From the NCBI GenBank assembly GCA_050084985.1, contig JBITNC010000002.1, positions 5,332,001 through 5,396,000 on the forward strand: a stretch of 64,000 nt of DNA, given 5' to 3'. Below the pieces are notes generated by a model. It saw only the letters and a list, made by a program, of their open reading frames with translations. It was not told where the DNA came from and did not search any database. Positions 35,072 through 46,720 of the stretch are shown here, one piece after another. How positions within the stretch are numbered: the stretch's first letter is position 1; each line of letters begins with the position of its first letter. The position numbers and the translations under genes are program-made. This DNA is from Nageia nagi. Lineage: Eukaryota; Pinophyta.

Positions 35072-36599
35072 CACTCAAATAGGTATGGATTGTGCAAATT
35101 GTTTGTATCTATTCATAGGTATCACGTGAAGTGTTAGTTTGAAGCTAAAAGACAACCATATTGATTGTGCTCAACAAACTCTTTCTTATATACATATGCA
35201 CATATACCATAATGAATATATTGCATTGTGGATTCTTTCAATGCTTAAGTCCTATTGTTTAGATGTATAAGTTATGTATTTGTGATTAATCAATGATTGA
35301 GATTATATTATATTGGTATGTAATCCAGTGGTGTCAGCTAAGTCACATAAGTTGGTGGGAGTTCTTGTGCCTATTTAAAGGACAGTCCTAGCCAATATTG
35401 AAATGAAGTCTTGTGAAACATCATGGCCCTCTTAAACACCCAATTATGAAGATATTATTATGAAAAAACTGGGCCTTCATAATATTATGAAAAAACTAGG
35501 CCAAGTGTTGGTCCTGTGATAGAAGATAACAGACCCCCTACAACCGGTTGGATGGTTCTGTAGTTGGAAACAAAGAGAATAATGTTGAATATTACAAGAT
35601 GGAACTTGAGGAGGAGTTAAAGGAAAGGATCTCAAAAAAGGGGAAATAAATTAAGCAGAAGATGAGGAGAATCTGTGAACCTATTTGCATTATGGCATTG
35701 AAAGGTCCAAGCCCTGTAGCTGAGACATTTGAGAAACTGGAGGATTTGAGGCAGACCTAAAATCTCTTTGATGTTTACAGGAATCTTGCAATGTAAGCTT
35801 CAATGATAAATTTCTCTTCGGCAACCATAATCTAACGACATATGTTCAAGGAGTTCTTATTACTTAAAGAGCAGGTAACCAACTTCGCACTAAGCACATG
35901 CATGGTGATGAATTTGCAACTCACTGCCACTGAGGAGCTGCGCTGAGGAGTATGGCATCACTTCCATCCAATGGGCTTCACCAAGAAGCAGCTGAAATAA
36001 GATGGAATGATAATGGAACATGACAGAATAAAACTTTAGTCCGAAAATGTACACTCAAGTATTTTCCCAAGCCATGCCTTAGCAAATCAATCTCAAAGTT
36101 CCTGTCCAAGAGAATTTGCTATGTCATCAGGACAGTATCCGGGTAGCAAAATCGAGTACAACCCCTGTTATTTGACCAAAAATAACAATAATATTAATGC
36201 TTTATAATTTATATAGCCGCTTAATAGAAAATTAAAAGACCTCGTTTGCTTTTCATCAATCCTATGCAGAAACTAAACTGTTATCTAGATATGGTTTTCA
36301 AAAATTTCATGCTGAAAAAAAATAAATAATAACATTAATGCTTTATATAGCCTATTACGAAGAGTTTGAATGGCAATTAAAAGCATCCCAGTCTATTAAA
36401 ATATACTATTTCGCATTTATTTGGAAATGTAAAAGCCCCATGTGTGCCTCTCATCTACTTCATCCACGTAGTAAACTCTTATCTGGGTAGATGATTCGAA
36501 TGGAAAGAAGTTGAGATCTATTTTTCATATATTACATACTCCCACAAAATAAAAATAAATAAAACTACTTACAAGTAAAAGTAAGACATCAAACCTTAC
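35072..36599. other. Host intron 3, unassigned
   Basis: At 35550-35760 the plus strand has a protein-like stretch (NVEYYKMELEEELKERISKK, then KGPSPVAETFEKLEDLRQT) interrupted by one stop. It looks like a fragment of a mobile-element or retro-copied gene, but I do not recognise it. A short direct duplication (TATGAAAAAACT.GGCC) lies at 35458-35512. Nothing else is evident. Confidence 0.4.
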
Positions 36600-37041
36600 C
36601 TTCTTGTTCCTTTTTGTCATCCATCAACTGAGTTCTTGGGATTTCACTATCACTGTTAGTATCTACTGACTTTGATACCTTAACATCTTCAGAAATTTCC
36701 ATATCCTCAGGTTCAGATTCAAATATCCCTTTAAATTCCTCACTTACAAGCAATGTCACAAACTTGTTCATAAATGACTCTTTCTCATAAGCATTTGATA
36801 AACTGCTGTTTATGGATGTCTGGGCATGCCTACTGTCTTCAGAAGATAGCATCTCATCATCAGATATGTCATCTTCAAGAGCTATATCTGCTGTTCCATC
36901 ATCTTCTTCATCTTCAACATAAGCTTTATAAGTAAGCCGAAGTAAAATGTCACCAGTGAATCTCTTACTAAAGACACCCCAACCATTTAACCTGACAACT
37001 CTATCTGTTGGAACAGTGTCTTGTAGAGAACCAAGTTCAAC
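36600..37041 (-). CDS. NTMC2T5: NTMC2T5-like C2 protein, exon with end of C2 domain and acidic linker
   Basis: The exon follows TTTCTCAG and ends GAAG|GTAAGG. It opens in phase 0 with VELGSLQDTVPTDRVV, the last strands of the C2 domain, then GDILLRLTYKAYVEDEEDDG, a conserved closing strand and acid patch. The rest is an acidic, serine-rich linker containing SFMNKFVTLLVSEEFKGIF, a short helix also present in family members. It is 147 codons plus one nucleotide, so it hands over in phase 1, which the exon at 22425 accepts. The exon has no internal stop over 442 bp, unlike nearby transposon sequence, and is evidently under constraint. Confidence 0.85.
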
Positions 37042-38191
37042 CTGAGAAATAAAACCTTGGATTAAGAGGTATTAACTCAACAAATCTAACACAAAATAAT
37101 TTCAAAAGTAATTCCCAATAGTCCAAATTAATAGAAATCTCGAAAGTTAGAAATAAAAAAGGTCTGTCAAAATAAGTGGCAAAACACATTATTTATAATA
37201 TCAATGTTGCAAAAACCTGTGTTATAAATATTATTTAATATATAAAATATTACCTCTTATTATGAAAAGATACCCCTCAGTGCTCACTTATAAAAAATTT
37301 AGTGTCGCCTACCCAACAATTGATTGAAGTGCTTTTATATTTTTATATGTAAAAAGTACATTAAAACTACAACTTACTGTATCTTGTGCTCAATCTCTTC
37401 CTTTATCACAGATTCACGTGTTGTTTCTCTCTTGATTACTAACTTTGCATTCTTTACTACTTCGGTCTGTGGATCTTACCTCAGGTGTTCATCCTTACCT
37501 ACCTTCTAAAATCCTACTTTATAAAATTTGCGTATATTAAACAATAAGACTAATAAACCTGAATCATAATTAATGATAAAAATTATAATCTCAGAGTAAA
37601 TCATTTGTAGAACCCTTACAGCCAAATGCAGGAATAAAGACCATATACATTACAGTGATAAGAACCCTATAGTCTGCTTTGGAGAAATCCACACAATGTA
37701 TAAACAAATTAATCATGTCACAGTTAATAGAGTAACTCAACAGCAAACTGAAAATTTGTAATTCAACAAGACAAGCCTGATTTATTCAATTTTTTTTATT
37801 AAACGGGTAAATGATTAATAAAAAAACCGAGTTTTGAAAGGCTCTCCAGCAACCTTTCACATAAAATATTATTGTGTTAACAGAGACAAAAAATAAAGTT
37901 GTTTTGAGCCTTGACACAGTAAAGAGGTTGAATTTTTAAGGCAATACATCACATTAACTGCTATTCGTAGCACATTTCTCTCCTTTTCAAATTGCATTTA
38001 TAATATCCTTTTGGTTCATACACGTTTAAAACTTGGTGCTTTAAATTTGATTTCCTAACTTTCAAATTACTGCCCAGATTTGAAACTTGAAATGCCACTG
38101 CATCAGGCATCCCCAGCCTGTTTTCTGGAGATTCAAGCCAAACCCCCATCCTGTGTATTCTCCATTTGTGTTGCGTTCTTCTGTGGTAGTT
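37042..38191. other. Start of host intron 2's distal part, no gene seen
   Basis: AT-rich intron sequence upstream (in gene direction) of the acceptor at 37042. No coding signal is recognised. Confidence 0.5.
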
Positions 38192-38496
38192 CTACTGTGT
38201 TGTACTTCAATTTCTAACTATCTATTGGATCTCCATGGGCTCCCTCTGCATTTGCTCCACTGTTTGCATTTGTTTGGCTATTTTTTTTTGCCTTCCTCAT
38301 CCATATCAGTAGAGTTTCTAGTTTTTATATTTCTTGAGTCTGTTTCTGTCATAGTCCTACTGTGTTGTGCTTCGTTTTCTAACTATCTTATTGGATCTCC
38401 ATGGGCTCCCTCTGCATTTGCTCCACTGTTTGCATTTGTTTGGCTATTCCTTTTGCCTTCATCATCCATATCAATAGAGTTTCTAGTTGTTTTATT
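38192..38496. repeat. Tandem duplication, 165-bp period
   Basis: Copies start at 38192 and 38357. They share CTACTGTGTTGT, TGGATCTCCATGGGCTCCC, CTGCATTTGCTCCACTGTTT and AGAGTTTCTAGTT. It lies just downstream of the LINE ORF1 remnant (minus strand) and may be part of that element's spacer. Confidence 0.75.
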
Positions 38497-38533
38497 TATA
38501 ATTTTATGGTAGCCTCATTCTGCCATTGTTTTG

Positions 38534-39715
38534 CTATTTGACTTTGATTTTTCTTGAGTCATTTATGTACAGTGAGATATCCTGACAGTTTTCCGCTTCA
38601 GCTTGGGTATCTTCTTTATGAGCCATCTCACTATTTTCTTCTTTTCCATCTGATGGGTTTCCTTTCTCATTAACACCAGCTTCACCCCTGAATGGAGAGG
38701 TTGTGTTCTCAGATATCAATTTTTTACAGTTCTTTTTTAGATGCCCAGTTTGCTGGTAGTTATAACATCTTAAAGAGTAATTCTCATACTCTATGCCCTG
38801 AACATGGGATCTCCAACTTGAAGACAAGGTGATGGACTTTGGCCAGGGAGCAGAAGGATTCATCCAAACAACAAATTTAGCCTTGCATAAATCATGGTGT
38901 GTCTCCACATTCTTCTCTGTATAATCAACTGGGCCTTGAAACAAACCAATAGCATTTCCTATCTTGGTCATGGCTTTTTTGGTCCAAAACTCAATCAGGA
39001 GAGCATACAGGTTAATCCACACTGGGTAACCCGTACTTTTCTCAGTGACAGTTAAAATTGTTTGACGATTTTCTCATATAAATCCCTCTTTGCGCAAAAA
39101 ACCAACTGTATTTATGTTTTAAAAACCCATTTGCAGTCATCAAGATCCTCAAAAATAAACATAAAGAAGTTGCATGGGAGTAATACAATTCAAATCTCAC
39201 CATCACATTTGAAGCCTTCCTCTACAAATCTCATAAGCTCTTCTGAATGTGGACACTTTCCTCTAATCTTACATATAATTGCCCTAGGTTCAAGTTCTTT
39301 TAAATCCATAGCTAGATCAACATCCTCGATACTGAATGCTTTCTGAGGTTCCTGCATTTTCAACCTGATTCTTTCCTCCTAATTCTTTCCTCTATCTTCC
39401 TTACACTTACCTCCCTTATTCTCAGTTCTCTCACGTTCCTTTCTAACACTTTCCTTAACAGTTCGTTCTCGCTCTCCATGTTGCTCCTTGTTGACACTTC
39501 GTTCTCACTCTCCATGGTGCTCCTCTCTGATACCCATTTCCAAGCCATTTCTTTTGGTATCTAATGTTGTGTTTAGGTCAAAAAAATTTAATTTGCGTAG
39601 CATTTTAGACTGTGTTGGATCCATTAGTTTTGTGAAACCCTTCATTTTTAGGAACTCTCTTTTTGCATGCCAGAAATAGCAGTTTTCATAATAAATAAAA
39701 ACTTTGAAGGTCAAT
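38534..39715 (-). pseudogene. LINE (L1-like) ORF1 remnant, DUF4283 plus zinc knuckle
   Basis: The minus-strand translation begins near 39715. It passes through a glutamate- and arginine-rich coiled-coil-like stretch with internal repeats (39360-39548), then a DUF4283-type nucleic-acid-binding domain (EDVDLAMDLKELEPRAI, then GKCPHSEEL, then WINLYALLIEFWTKKAM and IGLFQGPVDY). It ends with a zinc knuckle, RCYNYQQTGHLKKNC, in which the second cysteine is tyrosine. This is the ORF1 of plant L1-type LINEs, which coats the element's RNA. At least two frameshifts and a stop are present. The ORF2 (endonuclease and RT) was not found next to it, so it is a fragment in host intron 2. The left part (39022-38534) is still open. 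Confidence 0.75.
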
Positions 39716-39989
39716 ATCTCCTAAACCGTGAAGAATTAGTAAAAACTGAGAGCAACTACGATCATCTTCGAGACTTAGCCCATTGCGACCATCTTTTCAA
39801 GCTAATCATTTTGATATATGGCAGTCATACACTTTTTTAGTTTCCATAAATAGAAGTTCCTAAAAATAGTTAGTTGGGCCTAGCATATTTCGACAATTTT
39901 TCAAATGACTAACTGAAGATCTCAAGACTTAATTAACTAGTCCCAGGAGGTTAAACAAATTAGTAATATTTTAAGTCATGTCAACTTCA

Positions 39990-41330
39990 AAAATGCCTTT
40001 GACAACATGGAAACAAGAATAGGAAGGCTGGATATTAAATATAGCACTTTGAGCAAGAACCTGGAACTATTCCAACAAGTGACACTATCAAATGTGGGAA
40101 CACAATCTCCAAACATATTAGGTTCAGGTTCTCATCAGTCTGTAGGATAAACACACTAGATGCACCATGGTCCTCAACAAGCATTCATTCTTCCAAGAAT
40201 AACCAAGTTAGATTTTCCAAAATTTGATGGCAATGAACCAACCAATTGGATTTATCGAGCGGAACAATATTTCTCATTGAACCAGATATATGAGATACAA
40301 AAGGTCAACATTGCATCATTCTAGAATCCATCTAGAGGATGAAGACATCCAATGGTACCAGTGGTTTGAAAAGACAAATAGCATCCCTACTTGGCAGAAT
40401 TCACTAAAAATTTATTGGTTAGATTTGGCCCAAGTGATTTCAAAGATTTTACGAGAGCTCTAACAAAATTGCACTAAACTACATCCCTGAAGGAATATCA
40501 AACTCAATTTGAGAAACTTGCAAACTGCACCAACAAATTAGATGAATCCCTTTTCAAGAGTTGCTTCATTAGTGGGTTGAAGGAAGAAATTAGAGTGGAA
40601 GTGAAGATGTTCAATCCTAACACCATAATGGAAGACATTGGGCTAACTAAATTGGCCAAAGATAAGTTCGATGCTTTGTGTTGATAGAGGTAGCAGCCAT
40701 TTGGAGGATCACAAGTTCCTCAACCTACTCCAAACCCAATCAACCATTGAAAGTTAAGCAACTCAATCCAAAGGAAATGAAAGGCGGAAGAGAGAAGAGT
40801 CTTTGCTATAATTGTGATGAAAAATATGGCCAAATCATAGATGCGCAACACAAAAGTTGTATTTGTTGAATGCAAATGTTCTTGGTGACTCGGTAGCTTA
40901 GGAGGATAAGGTAGCGATGGATGTAGTGAATGAACTTGATAACCCTAATGAAGATACTCTAGAAATTTCTTTCAAAGCCCTTTCAGGATTTACTTCTCTG
41001 CAAACTATGAAATGTCAAGGGCAATTCAAATGACAAAATCTTACTATGCTTATTGATTCAAGGAGTACACACAATTTCATTAACTTGAGAGTGGAAAAAC
41101 AAGCCAATCACTATATACAACCTCAAACTAGCTTTAAAGTGATGATTGATAATGGAGGCAAGATTGCATGTAAAGTGAAAATGTCAAACTAACCATGGGC
41201 AACTATAATTTGAAGAGTGACATGTATGCCCTTCCAATGGGAGGATATGATGTAGTCCTTGAAGCTCAATGGTTGCGGACATCGGGACCTATCTTGTGGG
41301 ATTTTGCTGAATTGTGGATGAAATTCATGG
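39990..41330 (+). pseudogene. Old gypsy element: gag, zinc knuckle and protease relic
   Basis: Gag begins with a coiled-coil-like stretch (NAFDNMETRIGRL), then PKFDGNEPTNWIYRAEQYF, DIQWYQWFEK and FEKLANCTNKLDESLFKSCFISGL, the usual gypsy gag pattern. A damaged CCHC knuckle (CYNCDEKYG...C) lies near 40800. The protease near 41040 reads MLIDSRSTHNFI: the catalytic Asp-Ser is kept but the invariant glycine is arginine, so it would not be active. Many stops and frameshifts are present. Confidence 0.8.
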
Positions 41331-41502
41331 TTGAAGGTTTGCGTGGGTTTCTAAGATTGACTAGATATTATCAAAAGTTTGTGAAGGATTATGGAAACAT
41401 TGCAGCTCCATTGACATCCTTACTAAAAAATAATGCTTTTATTTGGTCAGACAATGCTGAAAAAGATTTTCATATATTGAAGGAAACTATGTTCTGTACT
41501 CC
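41331..41502 (+). pseudogene. Old gypsy element: RT thumb and connection fragment
   Basis: Reads GLRGFLRLTRYYQKFVKDYG, then PLTSLLKNNAFIWSD, and stops at the insertion border ...ETMFCTP. The catalytic RT core that should precede it is absent: the protease-to-RT linker runs straight into the thumb at about 41330. Roughly 240 residues are missing, an internal deletion. The domain continues at 47321 after the inserted element. Confidence 0.8.
41498..41502 (+). repeat. Target-site duplication ACTCC (left)
   Basis: Identical to 47316-47320 on the far side of the inserted element. Confidence 0.9.
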
Positions 41503-42097
41503 TGATCCGGATTTATGTAGGAATGCAATAGAACAAACCTATAACCATAAATACAGAGATGCAACAAAAATAACACTTCATTTCATTAATCTCGAAGAAT
41601 GAAGATGGAAATAAAACCAGCTAGGGCTCTGGTAGCTATCTCTGAGAAGAGATGTTGCGGCTACAGGACTCTCCAAAAACTAAACTACAATGAGGCTCAA
41701 GGGCCTATTTATTATTGAAAAACAATGGAGAACCCTAAACATCCCAAAACCTAACCCTAGGAGATGAACCGCCAAAGCTATGGGCCCCGTTTGGGTAAAT
41801 TAGTGTTTCAACTTCCCAGGGACGTAACTTTTGCATACTATCTCCGTTTGACGTACATGATACATCATTAGAAAGCTCCATCCGAGGACTACAACTTTTC
41901 CGACGAATTTTATTTCATGAAATTCGCTAGTGAAACGATGCCCAAAAATGTCGTTTAGGGCCTCAAAACGGCTCCAGAAGTTCAGGACCCAAAAACTGCT
42001 AAAAATAGTAAGTTATGCCGAAACTAACAAACTGAAAGAGACAATGGTGGGGGCCCAAGTGGAATAGGCAGGTGGCCACCAATATCCACCTGGATCA
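41503..42097 (-). repeat. 3' LTR of the nested gypsy element
   Basis: 595 bp, TGATCCGG...GGATCA. Next to the polypurine tract on its inner side. About 26 mismatches to the other LTR. Confidence 0.95.
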
Positions 42098-42110
42098 TTC
42101 CTCCCCCCTT
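42098..42110 (-). promoter_or_regulatory. Polypurine tract
   Basis: Minus-strand AAGGGGGGAGGAA directly abuts the 3' LTR and overlaps the TAA stop of pol (42109-42111). Confidence 0.9.
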
Positions 42111-44721
42111 AGAAAGCAATGGTCCCCATTGCGTTAAGTTCCTCCATGAGATGAGGAAATTTCTGCTGAACTTGGTCCCTGGTGAACCACTTTCCTTGGT
42201 GCAGGAGTTGGCCAGCTTTGACAACCCGATACAGTTGGATCCTCTGTTGGCGAGTGTTCTTGATTTGCATGTCCATGATACAATCTGTGGTCGCTTGTTC
42301 CATGCAGTCTAGGTTTAACTCTGTTGGTGTGAGTTGTTCTGCAATGTCCGAAGTGTCCAGTAGAGGTGGGAAGTAAGGACGAAGGTGATCCACATTGAAG
42401 ACTGGGTGCAATCCAAGGAATGGTGGAATTCCCAGCTCGAAAGCATTGTTCCCTACAGCCTTGGTGATGGTGTACGACCCGTATCGGAGCGGGCGAAGCT
42501 TGCGGTTGGGTCCAATGAGGCACTCCTTCTGCAAATGTAGCCATACTTTGTCTCCCACCTGGAAGTTGTGTGGCACCCGGTGTTGATCATAGCGCTGCTT
42601 GTACTTCGCATTAGCTCTGTCTAATATATCATGAACCTGTTGGCGGATGTGTTGAATGCGCTCGATGAAGCTACTTGCTTTGTCAACTTCAGATTGGATG
42701 TGAGCTGAATCGGCCTGAGCGGCTGCAAATGGCATGGCTACGCCAATGGGACATAGTGGCTGGAATCCCAAGCCCACCTGAAAGGGGCTATGGCCAATTG
42801 AACTGTGGAGAGCCCTGTTATAACTATGTTGTACATAGGGGAGGCTCTCGTCCCATGTGCGTGGATGCTTGGAATTGTACATGCGCAGAATGTGTACAAT
42901 CATTCTATTGACGACCTCTGTCTGGCCATCTGTTTGGGGATGGAAAGCTGTGGACTTGGTGAGCTTTGTGTCCAACATTAACCAGAGGCTGGACCAAAAT
43001 GTGTTGAGGAACCTGCTATCTCGATCTGAGATGATAGACTGTGGGATCCCAAAGTGCACCCATACTCGTTCAAAGAAGAGTTTAGCAATGGCTTCTGCTG
43101 TGATATTCTTCTTACAGGCGGCCATAATGGCCATCTTCGAGAATCTATCAACGACCACGAAAACACAATCATTGCCATTCTTGGTAGAAGGCAAGCCCGA
43201 CATGTAATCCATGGAGATGGATTCCCAAGGTCGACTAGGGGTGGGTAGTGGAGTATATAGGCCTTGCTTCTTGATGGTCGGTTTGGAAATGGCACAAGCA
43301 GTGCAGGATCTGATGTGCTTCTTGACATCCTTTAGAAGGTTCGGCCAATAGAAATACTTCTGTAGTATTACTACTGTTTTCTCAACCCCAAAATGCCCAA
43401 CGACTCGACTGTAGTGTGCTTCCCATATCATCTTGGCACGCTCGCTTGAAGGAACACAAAGGTGTCCTAGGTGACATAAAAGTGCATCTTGGAGGTGAAA
43501 ATTTGGAACTGGCATGCCCCCCAAGAGTGCCTTGTAAGTGTGGTCGAATTCTGGGTCCCTCTCATAGAGAAGCGGCCAATTGGAAGTCTCATGCCCACAA
43601 GAGTTGAGCACAGTGGTGAGCGCCGCGATTGGTGGTCGGCTGAGGCAGTCTGCAACATTATTGGTACTACCCTTCTTGTACTTGATGTTCAAATGAAACT
43701 GTTGTAGATATGTGGACCACTTCTGATGGCGATCATTCTGCAACTTCCCTTGTGTCTGCATGAACTGCAGGGGCCGGTGGTCTGTGTGGATGATTGTTTC
43801 CTTCCCCAATATGTAATGCTTCCATTGTCGACAGGCTTGCACAATGGAATACATTTCTTTGTCATAGGTGGGATACTTGCAAATTGTCTCAGACAATGTC
43901 TCGCTGTGATATGCCACTGGATGTCCCTGTTGAGTAAGAACTGCCCCAATAGCATAGTCAGAGGCATCTGTCTCGATCTCAAATGGCTGCTGCACGTCTG
44001 GTAAGGTGAGCACTGGGGCAGAACAGAGGCGATTTTTTAATTCTTTGAATGCCTTCTGTTGAGGTTCTGACCAAAAGAATTTTGCTCTCGCTCCTCCTTT
44101 GGTGACTAGACTCAAGGGCCAAGTGATGTGAGAGAATCCCAACACAAATCTGCGGTAGAAATTAGCAAGACCCAAAAAGCTGCAAAGCTCTATTATAGTG
44201 GTCGGGGCTGGCCAATCCTGAATGACTTGGATCTTGGCTGGATCCACATGCACCCCCCTTTCATCAATAATGTATCCCAGATATTGAACCTGGGTCATGC
44301 CAAACGTGCACTTCTCCAAATTGGCACACAACTTGTGTTGCCTCAGTGTTTGGAGGACTTGTCGGATGTGATGAAGGTGCTCTTCCCAAGTCTTGCTGAA
44401 GATCAGAATGTCGTCCAAGTACACCACTACGAATGAGTTGGTGAATGGCCGCAAGATGTCATCCATCATCCTCATGAAGGTTGCAGGAGCATTCGTCAAC
44501 CCGAAAGGCATGACCAGCCATTCAAAAAGGCCTTCCTTGGCTTTCAAGGCAGTCTTCCACACATCAGAAGGTTCAATTGGTACCTGGTGATACCCAGACT
44601 TCAGGTCGATCTTACTGAAAATTTTGCACCTTGGAGTTGGTCCAGAAGGTCATCAATCCGTGGGATTGGGTACCTATTCCGGACAGTGATCTTGTTCAGC
44701 GCCCAATAGTCAATAAAGTCT
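42109..44721 (-). pseudogene. Nested gypsy pol: RT core, RNase H, integrase
   Basis: From 44562 to 42109 an 817-codon frame is intact. It contains RT with the catalytic YLDD (VVVYLDDILIFS), the thumb (GLANFYRRFV) and RNase H (ETDASDYAIGAVLTQQG, later DHRPLQF). The integrase has an HHCC finger (HYSRVVGHFG...CTACA), the core D (SMDYMSGLPSTKNG), D (ISDRDSRFL) and E (QTDGQTEVVNR), and a GPY/F module (LRPLRYGSYTI). A C-terminal tail follows whose layout resembles a degenerate chromodomain. Between 44721 and 44562 the frame is disturbed. A TGG codon is now TGA, two nucleotides are lost soon after, and one T is lost from a run near 44620. Together the indels sum to three, so the downstream frame is the same as gag's. 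The element is therefore nearly, but not quite, intact. Confidence 0.92.
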
Positions 44722-46680
44722 TCACGTCCCATCCTTCTTTTGTACCAACACGATCGGACTCCCACAGGGCGATGAACTTGGTCTGATGTGACCTTTCTGC
44801 AATAGCTCCTGAATCTGCCTCTTGATTTCATTATTTTCCAAAACAGAGCGCCGATAGATCGGTCCATTGGGTAGCGGCGCACCTGGGGCCAGATCAATCG
44901 GGTGCTTAACCTGACAGTGCAGAGGAACCCCTGTGGGTGAGGTGAAGATGTCCTCGTACTCCTCCACAACCTTATCCATTTGTTGTTGTCGTGCAAAGGG
45001 GCCCTGTCTGGAGGTCATGGCCACAGTCTTCTTCTTGCCCTGGGGGCAGATCATCAGGAAAACGAATTTCCTGGTTTGGGAAATGAGCTTACTGCATTGC
45101 TTTGCAGTAACCAAAGAGATAGCCGTAGGAGGTGGTACCTCTGGTATCCTGTACAACCTATTTCCCAAAGTAATAATAACAGCACGAGGTCGAGACTCAT
45201 ACACAGCATGACGCTTCCACAAGTATGGTTGTCCTAATAATACATCAGAAACATCAATAGGAGCAATGTCACATAATACCTCATCCGTGAAGGGCTTGAT
45301 GCTATAGGGAAGGCGGCACTGCTGGCTGACGCGAAGATCTCGTCCTTGGTGAAGCCACCCAATGGTGTATGGATGTGGGTGAGCTGTGATTGGCAAGCCC
45401 AACCGCTTCACGGTGTCTGCTGAAATGAGGTTCTTTTGGCTCCCATTATCAACAATGAACTGTACAGGGGAGCCCTTTACCCACATCTGGGAGTGGAAGA
45501 GATGTTCCTCCTCCTCTGGATCTTCCGGTTCCTCCTTCTGGACCTTTGTAGTGGCAACAGTGGCGTTAGGCTTCGCATCAATAATCTGTTTCCCTTTTTC
45601 ATACCCCTTTTCAGGTTCTGATTCGGAGTCGGAGCATGCATCTGACTCAAAAGCCCTCATCTTGGCCACTAGCGACTGCTTGGCCCGACACTCACTTGTG
45701 TTGTGAGTGGAGCTCTTATGGAACTCACACCACTTTCCTGTGTCCTTCTTTGGCTTTGTGGTGTTGTTCTTTTCTTGTGGCTTTGACAGGTTGTCTTTGG
45801 CCACCATGCTTTGGCTCTGTCCTTTGTTTTGCAATTTGGAAGTACCTTTCCCTTGCTTTTGATTCGCAGATCCAAAGTCTCGCTTCTTCTGTTTGAATTT
45901 CTGCTCAATCTTGGCAGCATACCAGTATGTCGTACCAAGCGAGGAGATGTCAAGGAACTCCATTTCCTCCTGAATGTATCTGTGTAGACAGCTGCGATAC
46001 TTTAGCACCAAATGTTTCTCTGAATCTTTGATACCCAACTTTGTGCGCAGGGTATGGAACAGATTCGTCAGCTCATGCACATCTTGATCCCTTTGTTTTC
46101 GCAGTGTGGTCCATTGTATGTACTTATCCTCATAGCTCCCCACAGGATAGTACTGTTCCTTGATGGCATCTCGGAAAGAATTCCAAGTTGGTACGGCTGA
46201 GAACAGAGAGGGTTCTGTCTGGTCCTTGTTCTCACAGTAGGTTTCCCACCAGTCCTTAACATGGGGGGTAGCTTTGAGGAGTGCAAAAATAATCTTCTCC
46301 CGGTCTGAAAAGTCATGCACAGAGAAATATCCTTCTAATAGATTCAACCATCTATCTACGGCATCTGCATCTATTTGACCCTCAAATATGGGAATGTCAA
46401 AATTTACTTGTACCTTAAAAGGAGTCGCAACTCCAGAGTGGCTACTGGATGCAGATGCGCCGCCGGTGGGCAACCATTGAAGGATCTGAGCAAAGTTATC
46501 CATCATCACGTTCCTTTGTTTTTCGAGGGCCTCCTCGAGCAATATTTTGATAGGATCTCCTGCTCCCTCATCTTTCTTTTCATCCCCCATGGACGTCTGT
46601 CGAGGTTTGCGAGACTGATCTTGCAAAGGTTCCACCAGATCAAGCCCTAGCTCCTTATACCCCGACCTCGTTGGAGACAT
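44722..46680 (-). CDS. Nested gypsy gag-protease with start of RT
   Basis: The frame is open even further upstream into the LTR, but the first Met after the primer-binding site is at 46680 ([12 protein letters not shown]) and is taken as the start, giving 652 residues to a TGA at 44724-44722. Gag covers about the first 300 residues ([19 protein letters not shown], then [16 protein letters not shown]). A histidine/cysteine motif ([14 protein letters not shown]) stands where a zinc knuckle is expected. The protease active site is DNGS ([14 protein letters not shown]), a variant of DTGA, and closes with [11 protein letters not shown] fingers start near the end ([12 protein letters not shown], then [12 protein letters not shown]). 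In life it would make a single gag-pol polyprotein with the downstream segment. The TGA replacing a tryptophan codon is the first lesion. Confidence 0.9.
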   Translation of the reverse strand: MSPTRSGYKELGLDLVEPLQDQSRKPRQTSMGDEKKDEGAGDPIKILLEEALEKQRNVMMDNFAQILQWLPTGGASASSSHSGVATPFKVQVNFDIPIFEGQIDADAVDRWLNLLEGYFSVHDFSDREKIIFALLKATPHVKDWWETYCENKDQTEPSLFSAVPTWNSFRDAIKEQYYPVGSYEDKYIQWTTLRKQRDQDVHELTNLFHTLRTKLGIKDSEKHLVLKYRSCLHRYIQEEMEFLDISSLGTTYWYAAKIEQKFKQKKRDFGSANQKQGKGTSKLQNKGQSQSMVAKDNLSKPQEKNNTTKPKKDTGKWCEFHKSSTHNTSECRAKQSLVAKMRAFESDACSDSESEPEKGYEKGKQIIDAKPNATVATTKVQKEEPEDPEEEEHLFHSQMWVKGSPVQFIVDNGSQKNLISADTVKRLGLPITAHPHPYTIGWLHQGRDLRVSQQCRLPYSIKPFTDEVLCDIAPIDVSDVLLGQPYLWKRHAVYESRPRAVIITLGNRLYRIPEVPPPTAISLVTAKQCSKLISQTRKFVFLMICPQGKKKTVAMTSRQGPFARQQQMDKVVEEYEDIFTSPTGVPLHCQVKHPIDLAPGAPLPNGPIYRRSVLENNEIKRQIQELLQKGHIRPSSSPCGSPIVLVQKKDGT

Positions 46681-46705
46681 GCAAAGAAGGATCGAGAAAA
46701 ACAGA

Positions 46706-46719
46706 CCGCTCTGATACGA
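46706..46719 (-). promoter_or_regulatory. Primer-binding site (iMet tRNA type)
   Basis: Minus-strand TCGTATCAGAGCGG begins 1 nt inside the 5' LTR. It differs from the usual TGGTATCAGAGC at one early position and fixes the minus orientation. Confidence 0.8.
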
Positions 46720-46720
46720 C

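Noticed and set aside
42134-46650. Numerous plus-strand and alternate-frame ORFs of 60-130 codons across the nested gypsy element
   Set aside because: All overlap the long gag-pol frame and are shadows of it.
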